A stretch of 64,000 bases of DNA, from the NCBI RefSeq assembly GCF_001540865.1, contig NC_033621.1, positions 6,894,972 to 6,958,971 on the forward strand. The letters are read 5' to 3'. Below, piece after piece: positions 1-11,446 of the stretch. Source of the stretch: Ananas comosus (Eukaryota; Streptophyta; Magnoliopsida; Poales; Bromeliaceae). Every line of letters begins with the position of its first letter. Position 1 is the first letter of the stretch. The position numbers and the translations under genes were made by a program. The notes below the pieces were generated by a model. It was not told the origin of the DNA. It did not search any database and saw only the letters and a list, made by a program, of their open reading frames with translations.

Positions 1-1015
1 CCTCACACTCTCATTTTCTCCCTCTCATTCTCTCTCATTGCTCTCTCTCTCTAGAAAGGAAAGGAGAAGGAGAAGAACAAGAAGGAGAGGAAGGAAAAGA
101 AGGAGAAGGAAAGGAAGGAGAAGAAGAAGGAGATCAAGAAGAAGGCTTTGGGCAACTTCATCTTCCTCTCCTCTTCTCTTCGGCGTAGCACAAGAGGTAG
201 GGTCTTGAACCCTAGCTTCTAAACCTTGGAGTTTTGGGTTTTGATGCTTAGGAATGGGTCAAATGGACCCTAAACAAGCTTCTAAATAGATCAATCCCAA
301 GAAATCTAGGGATTTATTGGGTGGTTTGCTATAGGTGCAAACCTAGGGCTCCAAAATGGGGTTTTTGTTAAAGTATGAGATTGATCTCATTTGAAGCCTT
401 GGAAACCCTATTGTTAGGTCACAAAACGTGGGGGCGAGGTCGGTTTTAGCATTTGGCGAACCGACGTGAAGTTCTCGGCAAAATAGGGTCGGGATAGTGC
501 GGAATTGGGCAAGGAAGGCTGAAGCCTTTTCGTAAAGTTCGCCGAGGAGCATTTTTCAAGCCTCTACATCGATTAAAGGTGGGGGGTGCCATCCCGAAGC
601 TTTCGAACTCCTTTCTATGTCTTAGATTGCATTTAATCTCATCTCTTCATGTTGCATTGTAGGATTGCATAGTAGCTCCATTCCTTATGCTTTCTAAATG
701 ATAACCTAGTGTACTTGGAACGCTTGGTAACTAGATAGGTGAGGATTGGGTCGGAACGTGGATCCTATGATGCTAAAGATAGAGATGAACCCGATGGGGG
801 TATTGATGACATAGAAAGTAGTGTTATTGTTAAAGAACAAACGAGTGGCATCCAAACATTGAATGATAACGAGTGGCATTAATGTAGTGTAAATAACACT
901 AGAGGTCGATGGACCTAGGGATAGGTGGATCCCTTAGAAAATGCCTTGTGAACAATGAATTTAGAAATGCTAAATAGCATTGCATGAATGTCGGGAACAA
1001 TGATCCGCGAGAGAT

Positions 1016-1156
1016 GTTGACCCTATTTGTAGGGCATCCTCACATGGAGAGGATTTGATTGGGTTGTAGACCCTAGTGATAGTGCTTCCTCACTTGGAGA
1101 GGATTCGATTGGGTATTGACCCTAGATGTAGGGCATCCTCACTTGGAGAGGATAGA
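1016..1156. repeat. 50-bp minisatellite, about 3 copies, within LTR C
   Basis: Three units of about 49-50 bp each begin near 'gaccct' (1019, 1069, 1118). Each contains a short inverted repeat built on 'cctcacttggagagg'. Degenerate relatives continue to about 1300 ('ccacatggagggg', 'ccacttggaggtcc'). The second LTR C copy carries a badly degraded version of the region. Confidence 0.75.
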
Positions 1157-1551
1157 TCTAGCTCACAGTCTGCGTTTGGGATGGTATAGCCATCCAATCC
1201 CCACATGGAGGGGATTGTCGTCGAGTACTCCGGAGTGTCGTGCGACTAGGACCACTTGGAGGTCCGGACCACATGGAGGTCCGCAGACGGTCCCGGGCTT
1301 GGGTGCACTTGTAGCTCCCTCCCCACTTTGGGATTGAAAGGTGAGTTATGGGCTCCTAGGGCCTCGCCACAGATTGGGTAAATGGAAAGGTTAAAGGTTT
1401 AACAATGTCATTGAACATAGCTATTCGAACATGGATCGAATTTGTTAGCATGGTAGCGAACCTTTATTATATGATACATGCATTCATATTCATGATTATG
1501 GGCATAGTAGCATAGTTTTCCTACTATCGTATTTACAGCTTTCAGATACAG

Positions 1552-1571
1552 ATCTATCTATCTATCTATCT
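1552..1571. repeat. (TCTA)n microsatellite
   Basis: About five tandem TCTA units lie in the LTR C body. The minus LTR at 54772-57481 has a GATA run at the equivalent place (about 55378-55393), so it is an ancestral feature of this LTR region. Confidence 0.8.
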
Positions 1572-2137
1572 GTTGTTGCTTGTGCCCACTTGGACCTAGT
1601 GGGGAGATCGGCAGAGTCGGCGGCCGAGCCCACTGGGAACTATGGAAGATAGTTCTCACCCCACTCTATTTCCAGTGGTAGGTACAGGGCTGCAGAGAGA
1701 GGACCGCGGCAAGGGCATCGCGCCCGACCAGTGAGACCGTGATTGTATAGTAGCTTTCCTTTTTTGCATTAGTCACCTATGTATTGAGAGAGAGATTCAT
1801 TATAGGTGAGGATTTGGAGAGCTATGTATTTTGGATGACAAATGTATTCATTTAAAGGAAATGATGTAAATGAGAATGTTGGAACTATTGTAATAGTCAG
1901 TAAAGTACTCTCTTTATTTCACTAGTTTTATCTTGTGGATCGCTTGCTCTTTGTATTGTTGGCATTGTTTGCGCCCTCCTAAATGTGTATACTTAGAATT
2001 TAATTTCCTGGGTAGATTCTTGTACACATTCCTGTTGTTGAGCCTTGGGCGGACAGGGGTGGTGCTGTCCGTTCGGCGGCCCGCCGCCGCGGCCGAACCG
2101 TGCCAAATTGGTAGTGGATTCGGGGCGGGGCGTGACA

Positions 2138-3906
2138 CCGGCTCTCTAAAAGTCACCGTTCGATCCTTGCAATCGATAGTGGCGTAGTACTTAGTCAACC
2201 AGTCCATGCCCAAGACAACATCAAACTCCCCGAGTTTATGCACCACTAAAAGGTTTACGGGCATGATCCAATCTCCAACCCGAACAGGGCAACTGGGGCA
2301 AAACTCCCGAATGTTCAAAGAATGATCGGGTACAATGACTCGTCCCGGATACAACAAAGATACAAATGGGATGTCATGCAGCTCGGCAAACAGCCGGTTT
2401 ATAAATGAATGCGATGCACCGGTATCAAATAATGCTCTAACTCGAATACCATAAAGTAAAATGATACCTGCGACCACATTCTCGGCTGCCGCCGCCTCTT
2501 CCGTCTGGGCGTCATACATGCGCCCGCTCGAGGCCTGTCGGGACCCCTCCACCTGCTGCTGAACTGGTGGCCGTCCAGCCTGATGATGCGCAGAAGATGT
2601 CCCCTGACTGGGACTTGGCGATGCTGGTGCAGATGCCGAAGATGGCGCTAGCGTTGAACCTCTCGGGCAGTCCGACTGGAAGTGGCCCTCCTGGTCACAC
2701 AAGAAACACCTGCCCCGGCTGCGTGAACACTGTCGCGGGTAGTAGGGACCACCACAGATCACGCAGCGGGGAGCCTGGCGATGATCGGGTCTTCCTCGCT
2801 GAGTAGACGAGCCACGTCCTCGCGACTGGCTCCGGCTCCGGGGGTGCCTTGGCGGCCTCCGTGAGTGCGTCTGACTCGCACCCTCAGCCGCTGGCCTCTT
2901 GCCCTTGCCCTTGTCTAGGGCCTCGCGTCGCTCCTGAAGGTCTGCCGCTCCAGCCTCCACAATGAGTGCACGGTCCACAACCTCCCGGTAGGTTTAGAGG
3001 TTGGAGGACTGCACCAACCGGAAGATCGAAGGCCGCAATCCACGCTCAAAGATGCGGGCCTTGTCCTCATCGTCCCGGACCACAAAAGGTACACAGTGGA
3101 GTAGCCGAGAAAACTCTCTCTCGTACTCGGCCATTGACCGCTTGTCCTGGTGCAAGCTGCGCAAATCCTGCTCCATCTTCCTCTTGGCGCTGGTCGGAAA
3201 GTAGTGCGCCAGAAGGAGCTCCTTGAACCTCGTCTAAGTAATCGCTGTCAAGTCGGTGCTGGAGTTGTCCTGGATATCCAACCACCAACGATAGGCCTCG
3301 CCGTCCAGAAAGTGAGTGGCGAGCCAAACCCTGTCCCTCTCCTCAACGAAGGTATCTCGAAGTAGCATTCTCCATATGCATCAACCACTTCTCAACAATC
3401 CAGTGGTCGACGTTCTCGCCATCGAAGATCCTCGGGCTGCACCTCCTGAACTCACTGAGGCGATTCATGAGCCGATCCCGCTCGGCTCCCTCGGCCATCA
3501 CAGGGAAAGCTGCCCTCGCCGCGGGTATCTGAACCGGTGGTGCTGCGACCACTTCCTCCCGAGGTGCGGTTGCTGGTGCCGCATGCGAAGAACTGGGTGC
3601 GGGGGATTGCACCCTCGGCGCGACGTCCACTACGGGTGCTGGCGGTGTGGGGACCTGAGTCTCCCTAGAAGCTGTTGCTTGCTGTAGCAAGAGATCCTCC
3701 AGATGCTTCATCCGCGCCTCCTGCCGCTGTGCCATCTCGGCCTGTCGTTGAGCGGCCGCCGCCTGCTGCGCTACAAGGTCAGTGAGTACTGCAAGCTGGG
3801 ACCTCAAGTCGCGGATCTCACTGGATCCGGAAGTCGCAGAGGTTTCGACCTCCTCGAGGGGTGCCGCATCGTCCGCTCCGGCAGATTGGGAGCGAGTAAT
3901 CGGCAT
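2138..3906 (-). pseudogene. Element B gag-protease remnant
   Basis: This is the minus-strand gag and the start of the aspartic protease of a Ty3/gypsy retrotransposon. Translation should begin at 3906 (MPITRSQS...), just after an acceptor-like TTCTGTAG. Reading order: a coiled-coil-like Q/A-rich N terminus, the retrotransposon gag domain (MAEYEREFSRLLHCVPF near 3120), a basic RS-rich linker, two zinc knuckles (CVICGGPYYPRQC, with Tyr where His is expected, then CFLCDQEGHFQSDC), and a protease with DTGAS near 2425. Breaks: a frameshift near 3340, stops near 3236 and 2994, and truncation at 2138 by LTR C. Residues read beyond that point are antisense LTR and not part of the protein. Confidence 0.88.
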
Positions 3907-4223
3907 GTCACTACAGAACATAAAAGTGCAAGTTAGTAACCCGCACTATCGAATCCCCGTTCAATTAACAAAACCCAAATCACGCGAAAGTAAGGAAGTG
4001 TTATCCATAACTAACTCCCGATGTTACATTGTCGGCCGCCAACGTAACCCTCCGCGAAGTTAGAAGCCATACACTCCGGTCAAGCTCTAACTTTTTAGAG
4101 TTGTCATAAAACCCAATTATAATACTTTCGCTCACAAGTCGAATAGACCTCGTCTCTCACGAGCCTATTTCCTATAGTCCAACTAGCCTAAGGTTTGCTA
4201 GGTCCTCTAAAACTCAACCCTAG

Positions 4224-4235
4224 GCTCTGATACCA
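4224..4235 (-). other. Primer binding site of element B (initiator tRNA-Met type)
   Basis: The reverse strand reads TGGTATCAGAGC, eight bases inside the LTR boundary at 4244. This perfect tRNA-iMet-type PBS marks 4244-6917 as the 5' LTR of a minus-strand element. The untranslated leader runs from here to gag at 3906 and shows no other feature. Confidence 0.9.
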
Positions 4236-4243
4236 AATTAATC

Positions 4244-6917
4244 TGTCACGCCCCGGGACCGGCAGGGGCCCTCCCGGTAGCGTGCCCAGACCCGCCATAT
4301 GTCAGCACATATAAGGCGTCTACAACAACAGCGGAAAATAAAACTAAAAGTAATCTACATCTAGAGATATCAGAGCACAGATAGATCTATAGTCTATAAC
4401 AAGGTAAAAGAGGTATACTAAAGTCAAAAGAGTGAAACATAAAGATATACAATATCTGTCCAAAAAGGTACACAAAAGGGGTGGTCTCTAGTACACTGGT
4501 ACAGCTCTCAACCTCTCCAAAATAAAAACATCGAGAGGTAGACCACCTAGCGACTCATCACTCGCTGAAGAGCTAGCTCGAAGCCACGCCCTTCCCTCGG
4601 TCCCTAGCCTCTCCCGGCGTGGAAGGCTCTGAAAGAAAACATAAAACAGAGGGCGTGAGAACTATAATTTATAGTTCCCAGTGGGCAATTACTGACCTCA
4701 GCTCAATGCACCACTAGGCCCCAAAAGAAAAGGGTAAGTAACGACAATAATAATAAACAATAAAGAGCGAGTATAAGAACTGCTGAAAGAAAGCATAAAT
4801 GAAATGCTATACCACTATGTCTCAAGTAAGCATGATGTCATGGTGATGTACATCTACACTATTATAAGATAATATGTCCAATGCATACTAATATGTCTTA
4901 ACATAAGGAACAAGTAAACCTCATGATGCAATATGTCAATACATAAGGAGTAAGCTCTATCAAAGCAACCCAGTATACTATGATGCAATGAATGAAACAG
5001 GCAAGTATACTATATATTCCAATACTATGTCATGAGCATGTCAAGTAATCCAACTACTAAGCCTATCTAGTAGTGATTATTCATTCTCAACACTGTGTCG
5101 ATTTCCATTTCCAATTAAGGACCTACCAAAGGTAGTCCAGCTTGTGCCGCCTAAGTGCCTGTGGTAGCCCAACATCCCTACTCTTGGAATGTGTCTGTCC
5201 CACTCGACCCCGTAGGCTTCTCAATACCGCACGAGCGAACGTAAGTCGCGTAGGCTAACTCCGGAGTGCCGGCTTGTAGGGAGCGACCCACACAAGCATG
5301 TGCGAAAAGCACAAATGACAAGCAATCATAGTCAAGGCTCAAGTATCCAACCCTCATGTCTCAAATATGGCAAAAGCTACTAGTAGTCTAGGTCTATGTC
5401 ACAATGTGATAGCTCAACTCTCACTTGCTTAGTGCCTCTTTATGACACTTAAGCTTCACACCCAATCAAGCTCAATTCATGTTCTATGTTTCAATACGAC
5501 ATTATACCAACGTTCATTATAGCCCAGGGCCCAATGTCTCTTTATGACATTGGCCCAAAATCTCAAATGGTCTAAGTCCCAAAGCCTCTCTAGGCTTCCA
5601 AAGTCCCTAATATCACAATTAGGCTTAAAGGTTAAATGCATGAAAGTAATGTTCGTTTTCATCATAGGAATCAAGGTTCCAAGTTCCAACTAGAATGTTA
5701 TGTCCCACGTGCATGCATCCTACCACATAGGGGTCCAAAAATTCACTATACATAATATATGCATGTTAAGCATTCTAAAATTCATAATAAATATATCTAA
5801 CATGATTATGCATGCTTTTTCAATTAACGTTACTCAAAACATCACAAATGAGATTTTCTCATTGTGTGGCTAGGTCAAACCCACCGAACCGTCGCGTAGT
5901 GCTTTGCTTCGCCGAACAAAATTGTCCACGAGTCTCAAAATACCATAAAAGTGATCAGCGAAGAGATACACAAGCGTTACGAGCAACTTTAGGCTCAAAC
6001 ATTAACAATCACAAGAATAGGGCAAAAACTCACCTAGAGAGTATAAAATCCTTCTCAAGCTCCAAGAGAAGGCTAAATCCATTCCAATCCAACCAAAAGG
6101 GAGGTTCTAATCCAAGAAATCTAGCCTCAAAAGCCCTAGATCAAAAAGCCCCAAAATCGACCCTAAAATCCCATTCTAGGGTTCCATATGGTAAAATCTA
6201 CCAAAACAAGGATCGAAGGGTAGAATCATAGTACTAACCTCTCAAGATGCCTCCAAACAAGCTCCAAATCTTCTAGGGTTGAAGATTGGTCCACCACCAA
6301 GCCCTACAAGCAAGCTCCAAGCCTTGCAAGGGTGGAAAGGAAAGAAAGGGGTTGAGCTCCAAGCTCCCTCAAGCAAGCTTCTCTTCTTCTTCTCCTCCTT
6401 CTTCTTCTTCTCTCTCTAAAAGGTGTGGGGAGAGGGTGAGAAATGAGGAGGGAAGAGAGTGTAATGGCTAAATAGACCATTGAGAGCAACAAAATCCAGA
6501 GAGGCCCCTCAAAAACTCAAAATTGCAACAGCCCGGACTGGGCAGTTTTCGCCCAGAGGGACCGGTCTCTCCCCAGCAGGGACCGGTCTCTCGTGTCGCA
6601 CCCGAGAAACCATTGTTCGGGAACCGGTCTCTCCCTGCGCGGGACCGGTCTCTCACTGCGAAGACGCACTCGGGGACCGGTTTCGCCCGCCAGGGACCGG
6701 TTGCCTCACCGACAGCGCAACACTGCTCACTGGGGGACTGGTCTCTCCTATCAGGGACCAGTCCCCGAGAGTGAAAACTCTGAGGACTCTTCCAAAACTC
6801 GGGTTTTCGAACTTTTTAGGTCGGAAAACATTCTACGACCCTCCACCAAGTGTGGAAAAGCTCAAAACACATCCAATCACTCGAATCTCGCAATTTGCAA
6901 AGGTCCAGTGTGTCACA
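4244..6917 (-). mobile_element. Element B 5' LTR
   Basis: Read on the minus strand, this 2674-bp LTR starts TGTGACACACTGGACC (6917) and ends GGGGCGTGACA (4244). It holds an ACCGGT array (6553-6770), a purine-rich leader (about 6440-6360), a donor-like GAGAG|GTTAGT (6237-6238), and near its end the 'ataaggcgtcta' block typical of this family. It interrupts element A' gag at 6917/6918. The left-side TSD is lost because B is truncated at 2138. Relatives are 50374-52958 (solo), 8217-8459 and 26955-27298. Confidence 0.9.
6553..6770. repeat. ACCGGT palindrome array in LTR B
   Basis: Six intact ACCGGT hexamers plus two one-base variants (ACTGGT, ACCAGT) fall in about 215 bp. Most sit in a longer degenerate unit, GGGACCGGTCTCTC, which is itself nearly palindromic with GAGA/TCTC arms. 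The same type of array recurs in most LTRs of the window. Confidence 0.85.
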
Positions 6918-7756
6918 TCGTCAACTTCAGAATTTGCACCTTTTCGTAAATCCTCGGCTGAAGTCATCGCAAGAACCAATTAGCCCGATCACGATCATCT
7001 CTAACAACATCGGGAACGCAGTCGATAATATGGGAGAACTCTTGCTCATATTCTCCCACCGAACGGTCGCCCTGTCGCAACTTGCGGAACTTTTCTTGCA
7101 ACCTCCGCTTCACCGTGTCGGGGAAGTAGTTCGCGAAGACTGCTCTCTTGAACTCCTCCCAAAGCATAAGCGGAAGATCGGCAGGTCGATCCCGCTTGAC
7201 TTGCTTCCACCACACCATCGCCGCCTTCTCAAGACAATGGATGGCAAGGTACACTTTATCCTTCTTTAAGGTATTGAGATCCTCGAAGAGCGTCTCCATT
7301 AAGTTGATCCACGACTCCACAACCGCTGGCTCCACCAAAACCGCCTTCGAAGGTAGGTGGGTTGAACTTCTTAAACTGGATGAGAGCCACAAACGTGCGC
7401 TCCCGCTCTGCCTCTACTGCCGCACTATCGGGATTTGAGGTTCCCGATCCGGCTGGTACTACCATAACTGGCACAGCCGCAACCGGCTCCGCCGCTAAAC
7501 CCTCGACCGCGACAGGGGGCGCAGTAGGTCCGGCACCCGCCTGTGTCGCCGCCGCCTGTTGTCGCTCAATAGCCTCTTGGAGCCTTTGGATTTGCTCCCC
7601 TTGGCTTCATACAGACTCTGCTTGCTGCCGCACTACTCCAATAAGCGCTGCCACTTGATCCCTAAGCTCTCCGTCGCCACTCACTCCGGATCGCTCGGGC
7701 TCCGCACTCGGCTCCTCAGGCATTGACCTTGTCTGTGGTCGTCCACGAGGTGCCAT
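6918..7756 (-). pseudogene. Element A' gag remnant
   Basis: This is minus-strand gag starting at ATG 7756 (MAPRGRPQTRSM...), seven bases after an acceptor-like CTTTTCAG. The N terminus is followed by an A/V-rich linker. The gag domain is well conserved (VESWINLMETLFEDL near 7330, DRSVGEYEQEFSHIIDCVP near 7060). Breaks: an in-frame stop near 7610, a frameshift near 7345, and truncation at 6918 where the element B LTR sits. Zinc knuckle, protease and pol are not in the window on this side. The same family is seen in plus element A at 18768, about 70-80% identical by eye. Confidence 0.85.
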
Positions 7757-8063
7757 TGCTTCCTGAAAAGAAGCAACTCACGTTAGCTACATAACCAACA
7801 TTACTCATCAATACCCAATTCGGTGAAAGCAACATACACATTCATCCTTGCCTTAAGCGTCATGTCGTCGGCCGCCCGACACAACACTAAAAGTAGAGGA
7901 CAAATGAAAATTAAACTTACCCTCTAATCACATTAGAGACGTCCCAACTTAACCCAATCACATGCTTTCGCTAACTTTGATTCCATGCCACTCACGTTTC
8001 CTAAATCCTTAAGGCCTTCCAATCCTAAGGGTCTCTAGGTCCATTCCTATTCTTTCACTCTAG

Positions 8064-8075
8064 GCTCTGATACCA
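8064..8075 (-). other. Primer binding site of element A'
   Basis: The reverse strand reads TGGTATCAGAGC, eight bases from the LTR boundary at 8083, so 8083-11005 is a 5' LTR. The leader between the PBS and gag (7757-8063) is non-coding and contains the conserved 'cgtcggccgcccgacac' inverted repeat also seen in element A near 18645. Confidence 0.9.
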
Positions 8076-8216
8076 CAATATCTGTCACGCCCCAGAACCG
8101 ATACCAATTTGGGCCGGCCCGAGCACGTCAAACAGATGCCGAACGGACAGAGTTTTTCCTGTCCGTCCAAGGCTCATCACTTGTACATTTTCAAGTAGAG
8201 AAAAGCACTAGCGGAC

Positions 8217-8459
8217 TGTAACACACTGGACCTGTGCAAATCGCGAGGTTCGAGTGTTTGATCTGTGTGTCGNAGTGAACTCACTGTTTTATCCTTATCC
8301 CTTGTTGTAGCATTTAGACACTTACTATGCTCTGATACTTCTAGATGTCTTTTGTTATTGCTTTTATTATTGTTGTTAGTAGACGCCTTATATGTTTTAG
8401 ACGTATGGCGGGTCTGGGCACGTGCCGGGCGGGCTTCCGCTGGGTCCCGGGGCGTGACA
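8217..8459 (+). mobile_element. Solo LTR of the B family, collapsed by an assembly gap
   Basis: It starts TGTAACACACTGGACC and ends CCCGGGGCGTGACA, matching the termini of the 2.6-kb LTRs at 4244-6917 and 50374-52958, but only 243 bp are present with an N at 8273. Flanks are 'cggac' (8212-8216) and 'tggac' (8460-8464), a TSD with one mismatch. About 2.3 kb is probably missing at the N. No internal retroelement sequence is visible. Confidence 0.8.
8273..8273. other. Assembly gap (single N)
   Basis: The N lies in the solo LTR 8217-8459 between family-B start and end sequences, so it stands for a missing block of about 2.3 kb. Confidence 0.9.
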
Positions 8460-10599
8460 TGGACACATACACAAACGGCTTACACGAGGGTAAGCATTAG
8501 CCATGAGTGAAAGAAAGGGAACTAAACATCTACACAAGTATTATGATTCTCTTTTGATCACATACATTGCATTTAACCTTCATATTCAAGATTCTTTACC
8601 TTTCATACATCACTTGCATCATTTCTTTTGACATCACAATGCTTCAAAATAAACTTTGCAATATTTTCTTTCTTTCCTTTATACATCAACGTCTTAAATC
8701 ATCAAATACAAAAGAAGATAAAAGGGTATACTACTAACCAAATGTAAAGCCCGACTCTTGTGGCCACCGCCTAGGGTGCGATACCTTTACCGCGGTCGCT
8801 TGCCGGCTCGCTCGATCCCCGCTCTGTGAAAATAGTGGGGTGAGAACTAAAACAAAGTTCCCAGTGGGTTCGGCCCCAATCTCACCGACTTTCCCACTAG
8901 AACTAACTCAGGCATAATAGAAAGGATAAGCAGAATAGTAACAAAACTATAATCATGATGCTAATATGCCTGAACAATAAAGCAAGAAATATGCTCAACG
9001 TAAATCATGCAAGTATGCAAGTTCTTTGTACTTTACTCTTTATTCTTTAATCTTTGTTCTTGTTCTTTAATCTCACGGCTAACCTGGGGGTTTCGCCACA
9101 TTAACTTGCCCACATTAAGTCCATCATCGCCGGCCCTCAGCTGCCTCCCGCTACGACCGTCCTCGGGTTTACTCCAACTCGTGATGCAAAACTCCGGAGC
9201 GCATCGCTCGAGGGGGAGCGACCGCCCTCGAGCACGGAACTCATAGCAAGTATGATCGATCCTTAACTCTAAGGATATATAGTTCAATCATTGTCTTTAC
9301 ACTAACTCTAGTGTTCTTTTCATCACTTTATTTTGCTAACTCTAGCAATCATTGTTCTTTAACTTTACTCGTTCTTTATGCCACTTTAATTTTCTTTACT
9401 TGTCTCTAATCATTATCATTGTTCTTTGCGTCACATTTCTTTTTGATGCCACACACACTAACTCTAGTGTCACTTTTCTTTACATTATCAAATGCCACTC
9501 GATCTATGTTTTATTGTGTGACTTTGTTCTTTCATCTCATTGGGTGCTCACATTATATCTCATGCATACATATAGGGTTAAATAGGCTCTCAAACATTTC
9601 AAATAGCACGTGTACTCACATCATGCAACATTCTCATGTATATCATCACATCTACCCTATAATGCATGCAACAATATAAATATATGCTTAATTGAATGAC
9701 ACATTAGGCATAGAGGAAATTCCAACAAGTTTGGATAGCACCACCTACCTCGTAGGCGTACTAGGATGCTACGGTGATTTTCTTGGGATTTTTAGCCTCT
9801 TAGTTTGCTACCTGCGGCAAAACGAAGCCTTATTAGGCCATTTTGCTCATATCTTTACATTGGCTTTTTGTAACGTCAATCCGAGCGCACCAACGCATCG
9901 AAAATACCCCGAATTAGGTTTCTAGAGGATCAATTTCACTTTAAAATCCTTCCGAGTAAAAGCCCAAAATTTGGATGCCCTATCTCATAGCATATCAAAA
10001 CTAGGGTTTTGATCTCTTAGAGAAGCAAAAGCAAGCTTCAAATCATCTAAAGGTTACATAAAAACCATTCTTATCTCAATTCAAACCCTAGTTTGGATTT
10101 TACCATGAGAGAGGTTGAAGCACTCCTCTAAGCTTCACCACATTTACCCATCCATGGTTTTGATCTCTTAAGGAAGCAAACGGTAGCTTCAAACACTCTA
10201 GAGACTCTATTAAAACCATTCCTAGGTTAATCAAATCCCTAATTTGGGTTCTACCATGAATAGGGTTCAAGCTTACCTCTAAGCTTGCTCCTAGGTTGCT
10301 CCAAAGAGGAAGAAAAGGAAGTGGCTTTACTCCTTAGCTTCTTCTTCACCTTCTACTCTTTCTCCTTCTTCTTCTTTTTTCCTTTCCTTCCTTTCTTTTA
10401 TTTTTTTCTTTCTTTTCTTCTTTGTCTTCTCCTCCTTATGTTTAGAGAGAGAAAGAGAGAAAAGAGTGTGAGAGGGAAAGAAAATGAGAGAAAGAGCCCT
10501 CTTTCTCCCATACGTAGCACTATTAAGTGCAAAAATGCAAATAAGCCTCTCAACTTTGACTCTATTCACACTGCCTAGACTGGGCATTTTCGGGCTGGG

Positions 10600-10835
10600 G
10601 GGACCGATCTCTCCTTCAGGGACCGGTTCCCGTAACTTCTCCCCGCGGCCAGCAGGGTTCCCGCGCGCAATGTGATCGGTCTCACTTTGGGGGACCGGTC
10701 TCTCGGGGACCGGTCTCTCCAGTACGGACCGGTTCTCGAGAGCCTGATCTCTGGGACTTAGCCGATTTCCCCCTTTTCTCATCATCTTTCACGCGTATGG
10801 GGACCGGTCTCTCCTTCAGGGACCGGTTCTCGAGA
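10600..10835. repeat. ACCGGT palindrome array in the A' LTR
   Basis: Five intact ACCGGT hexamers plus variants (ACCGATCT, GATCGGTCT) are spread over about 235 bp, mostly as GGGACCGGTCTCTC or GGGACCGGTTCTCG. The array precedes the CT/GA-rich leader in the direction of the element. Confidence 0.8.
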
Positions 10836-11005
10836 GCACAAAACCTGTAGAATGCAGATTTTTGATTCTTTAGATCTCGAAAACCTCCCACAATGCACTT
10901 TTGATCATTTTAACACCCTCGGACTTTCCGAAGTGTACCATCCTCGCACTTTGGTCAATTTGACTAAAGTTCGATATTTATTTTTTGAATTCTCGGTATA
11001 TTACA

Positions 11006-11446
11006 GGGTGGTTGAGATTAAATGTTCACTAAAGACTGGTATAATCTCACCCTTTTTTTCATGTTCCAAGCACTCTCTATCTCTCTTTGTCTCTTTTTCT
11101 CTGTCTCTCGCACTCACCTTCCTCTCGCGCTTTCGCCTCTCTCTCATGCTCTTGCCCCTCTCTCGCGATCTTGTCTCTCTCTCGCTCTCTTGCTCTCGCG
11201 CTCTCACCTCTCTCTCGCTCTTGCGTCTCTCCATCGGGCAGGAGCTTGCCTCTCACGCCGCAGTGCTTTCGTTCCATACGTTCTTGTGCTCTATAGAAAA
11301 TCCTGCTCCAACCTTCTCAGAGCTCTCTCTCGCCTCTCTCCATTGGTAGGAGGTCGCCTCTCAATCGCTTATACACGCTCCAAATCGCTCCCCTGTCCAT
11401 CCCAAGACCTTCAACTCGTTCATTTCCTTGTGGGCTGCCGAAATTA
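11006..11446. other. Unassigned CT-rich stretch between two retroelements
   Basis: Downstream of the A' LTR boundary comes about 70 bp of unique-looking DNA, then about 170 bp of imperfect CTCTCTCG/CGCTCT low complexity, then about 160 bp of mixed sequence ending where the H protease codons stop. A sub-sequence around 11220-11250 ('ctccatcgggcaggagcttgcctctc') is loosely repeated near 11335-11365. I recognise no gene. It is either an H-internal rearrangement or another repeat. Confidence 0.5.

Larger units (their letters stand above)
1..2137 (+). mobile_element. LTR family C, right part (3' LTR or solo LTR)
   Basis: This is the 3' portion of a long Ty3/gypsy-type LTR; its start lies left of the window. 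It matches a second copy at 46058-49827, both at the purine-rich leader (1-200 versus 46600-46815) and near the end (about 1243-2137 versus 48935-49827). It ends in GGGGCGTGACA at 2137, directly abutting protease codons of element B, so it inserted into B. Landmarks are a CT/GA-rich leader, a donor-like GAG|GTAGGG at 197, a 50-bp minisatellite, and the stem GGACAG...CTGTCC at 2051-2070. Whether it is a solo LTR or the 3' LTR of a full element cannot be seen. Confidence 0.85.
8083..11005 (-). mobile_element. Element A' 5' LTR
   Basis: On the minus strand it starts TGTAATATACCGAG (11005) and ends GGGGCGTGACA (8083). Excluding a nested solo LTR (8217-8459) it is about 2.7 kb. Landmarks are 'gaccaaagtgcgagg' near its start, an ACCGGT array, a purine-rich leader around 10330-10450, a donor AGAG|GTAAGC at 10275-10276, and the stem GGACAG...CTGTCC at 8145-8164. 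It is close to the LTRs of element A (14776, 23497) and to 35859-38401. The flank at 11006 is 'gggtg'; the matching TSD at the other end is not in view. Confidence 0.9.

Noticed and set aside
1914..2137. C-terminal extension of element B's protease frame
   Set aside because: This part is antisense LTR C beyond the insertion point at 2137/2138; the open frame is fortuitous.
6480..6983. Overlapping open frames across the ACCGGT array, in several phases
   Set aside because: Frames stay open because the repeat unit lacks stop codons. Composition is Pro/Gly/Thr/Arg-rich, frames overlap on both strands, and no homologue-like motif is present.
8265..8510. Small leucine-rich frame spanning an N
   Set aside because: Covers an assembly gap and the end of a solo LTR; non-coding in other copies.
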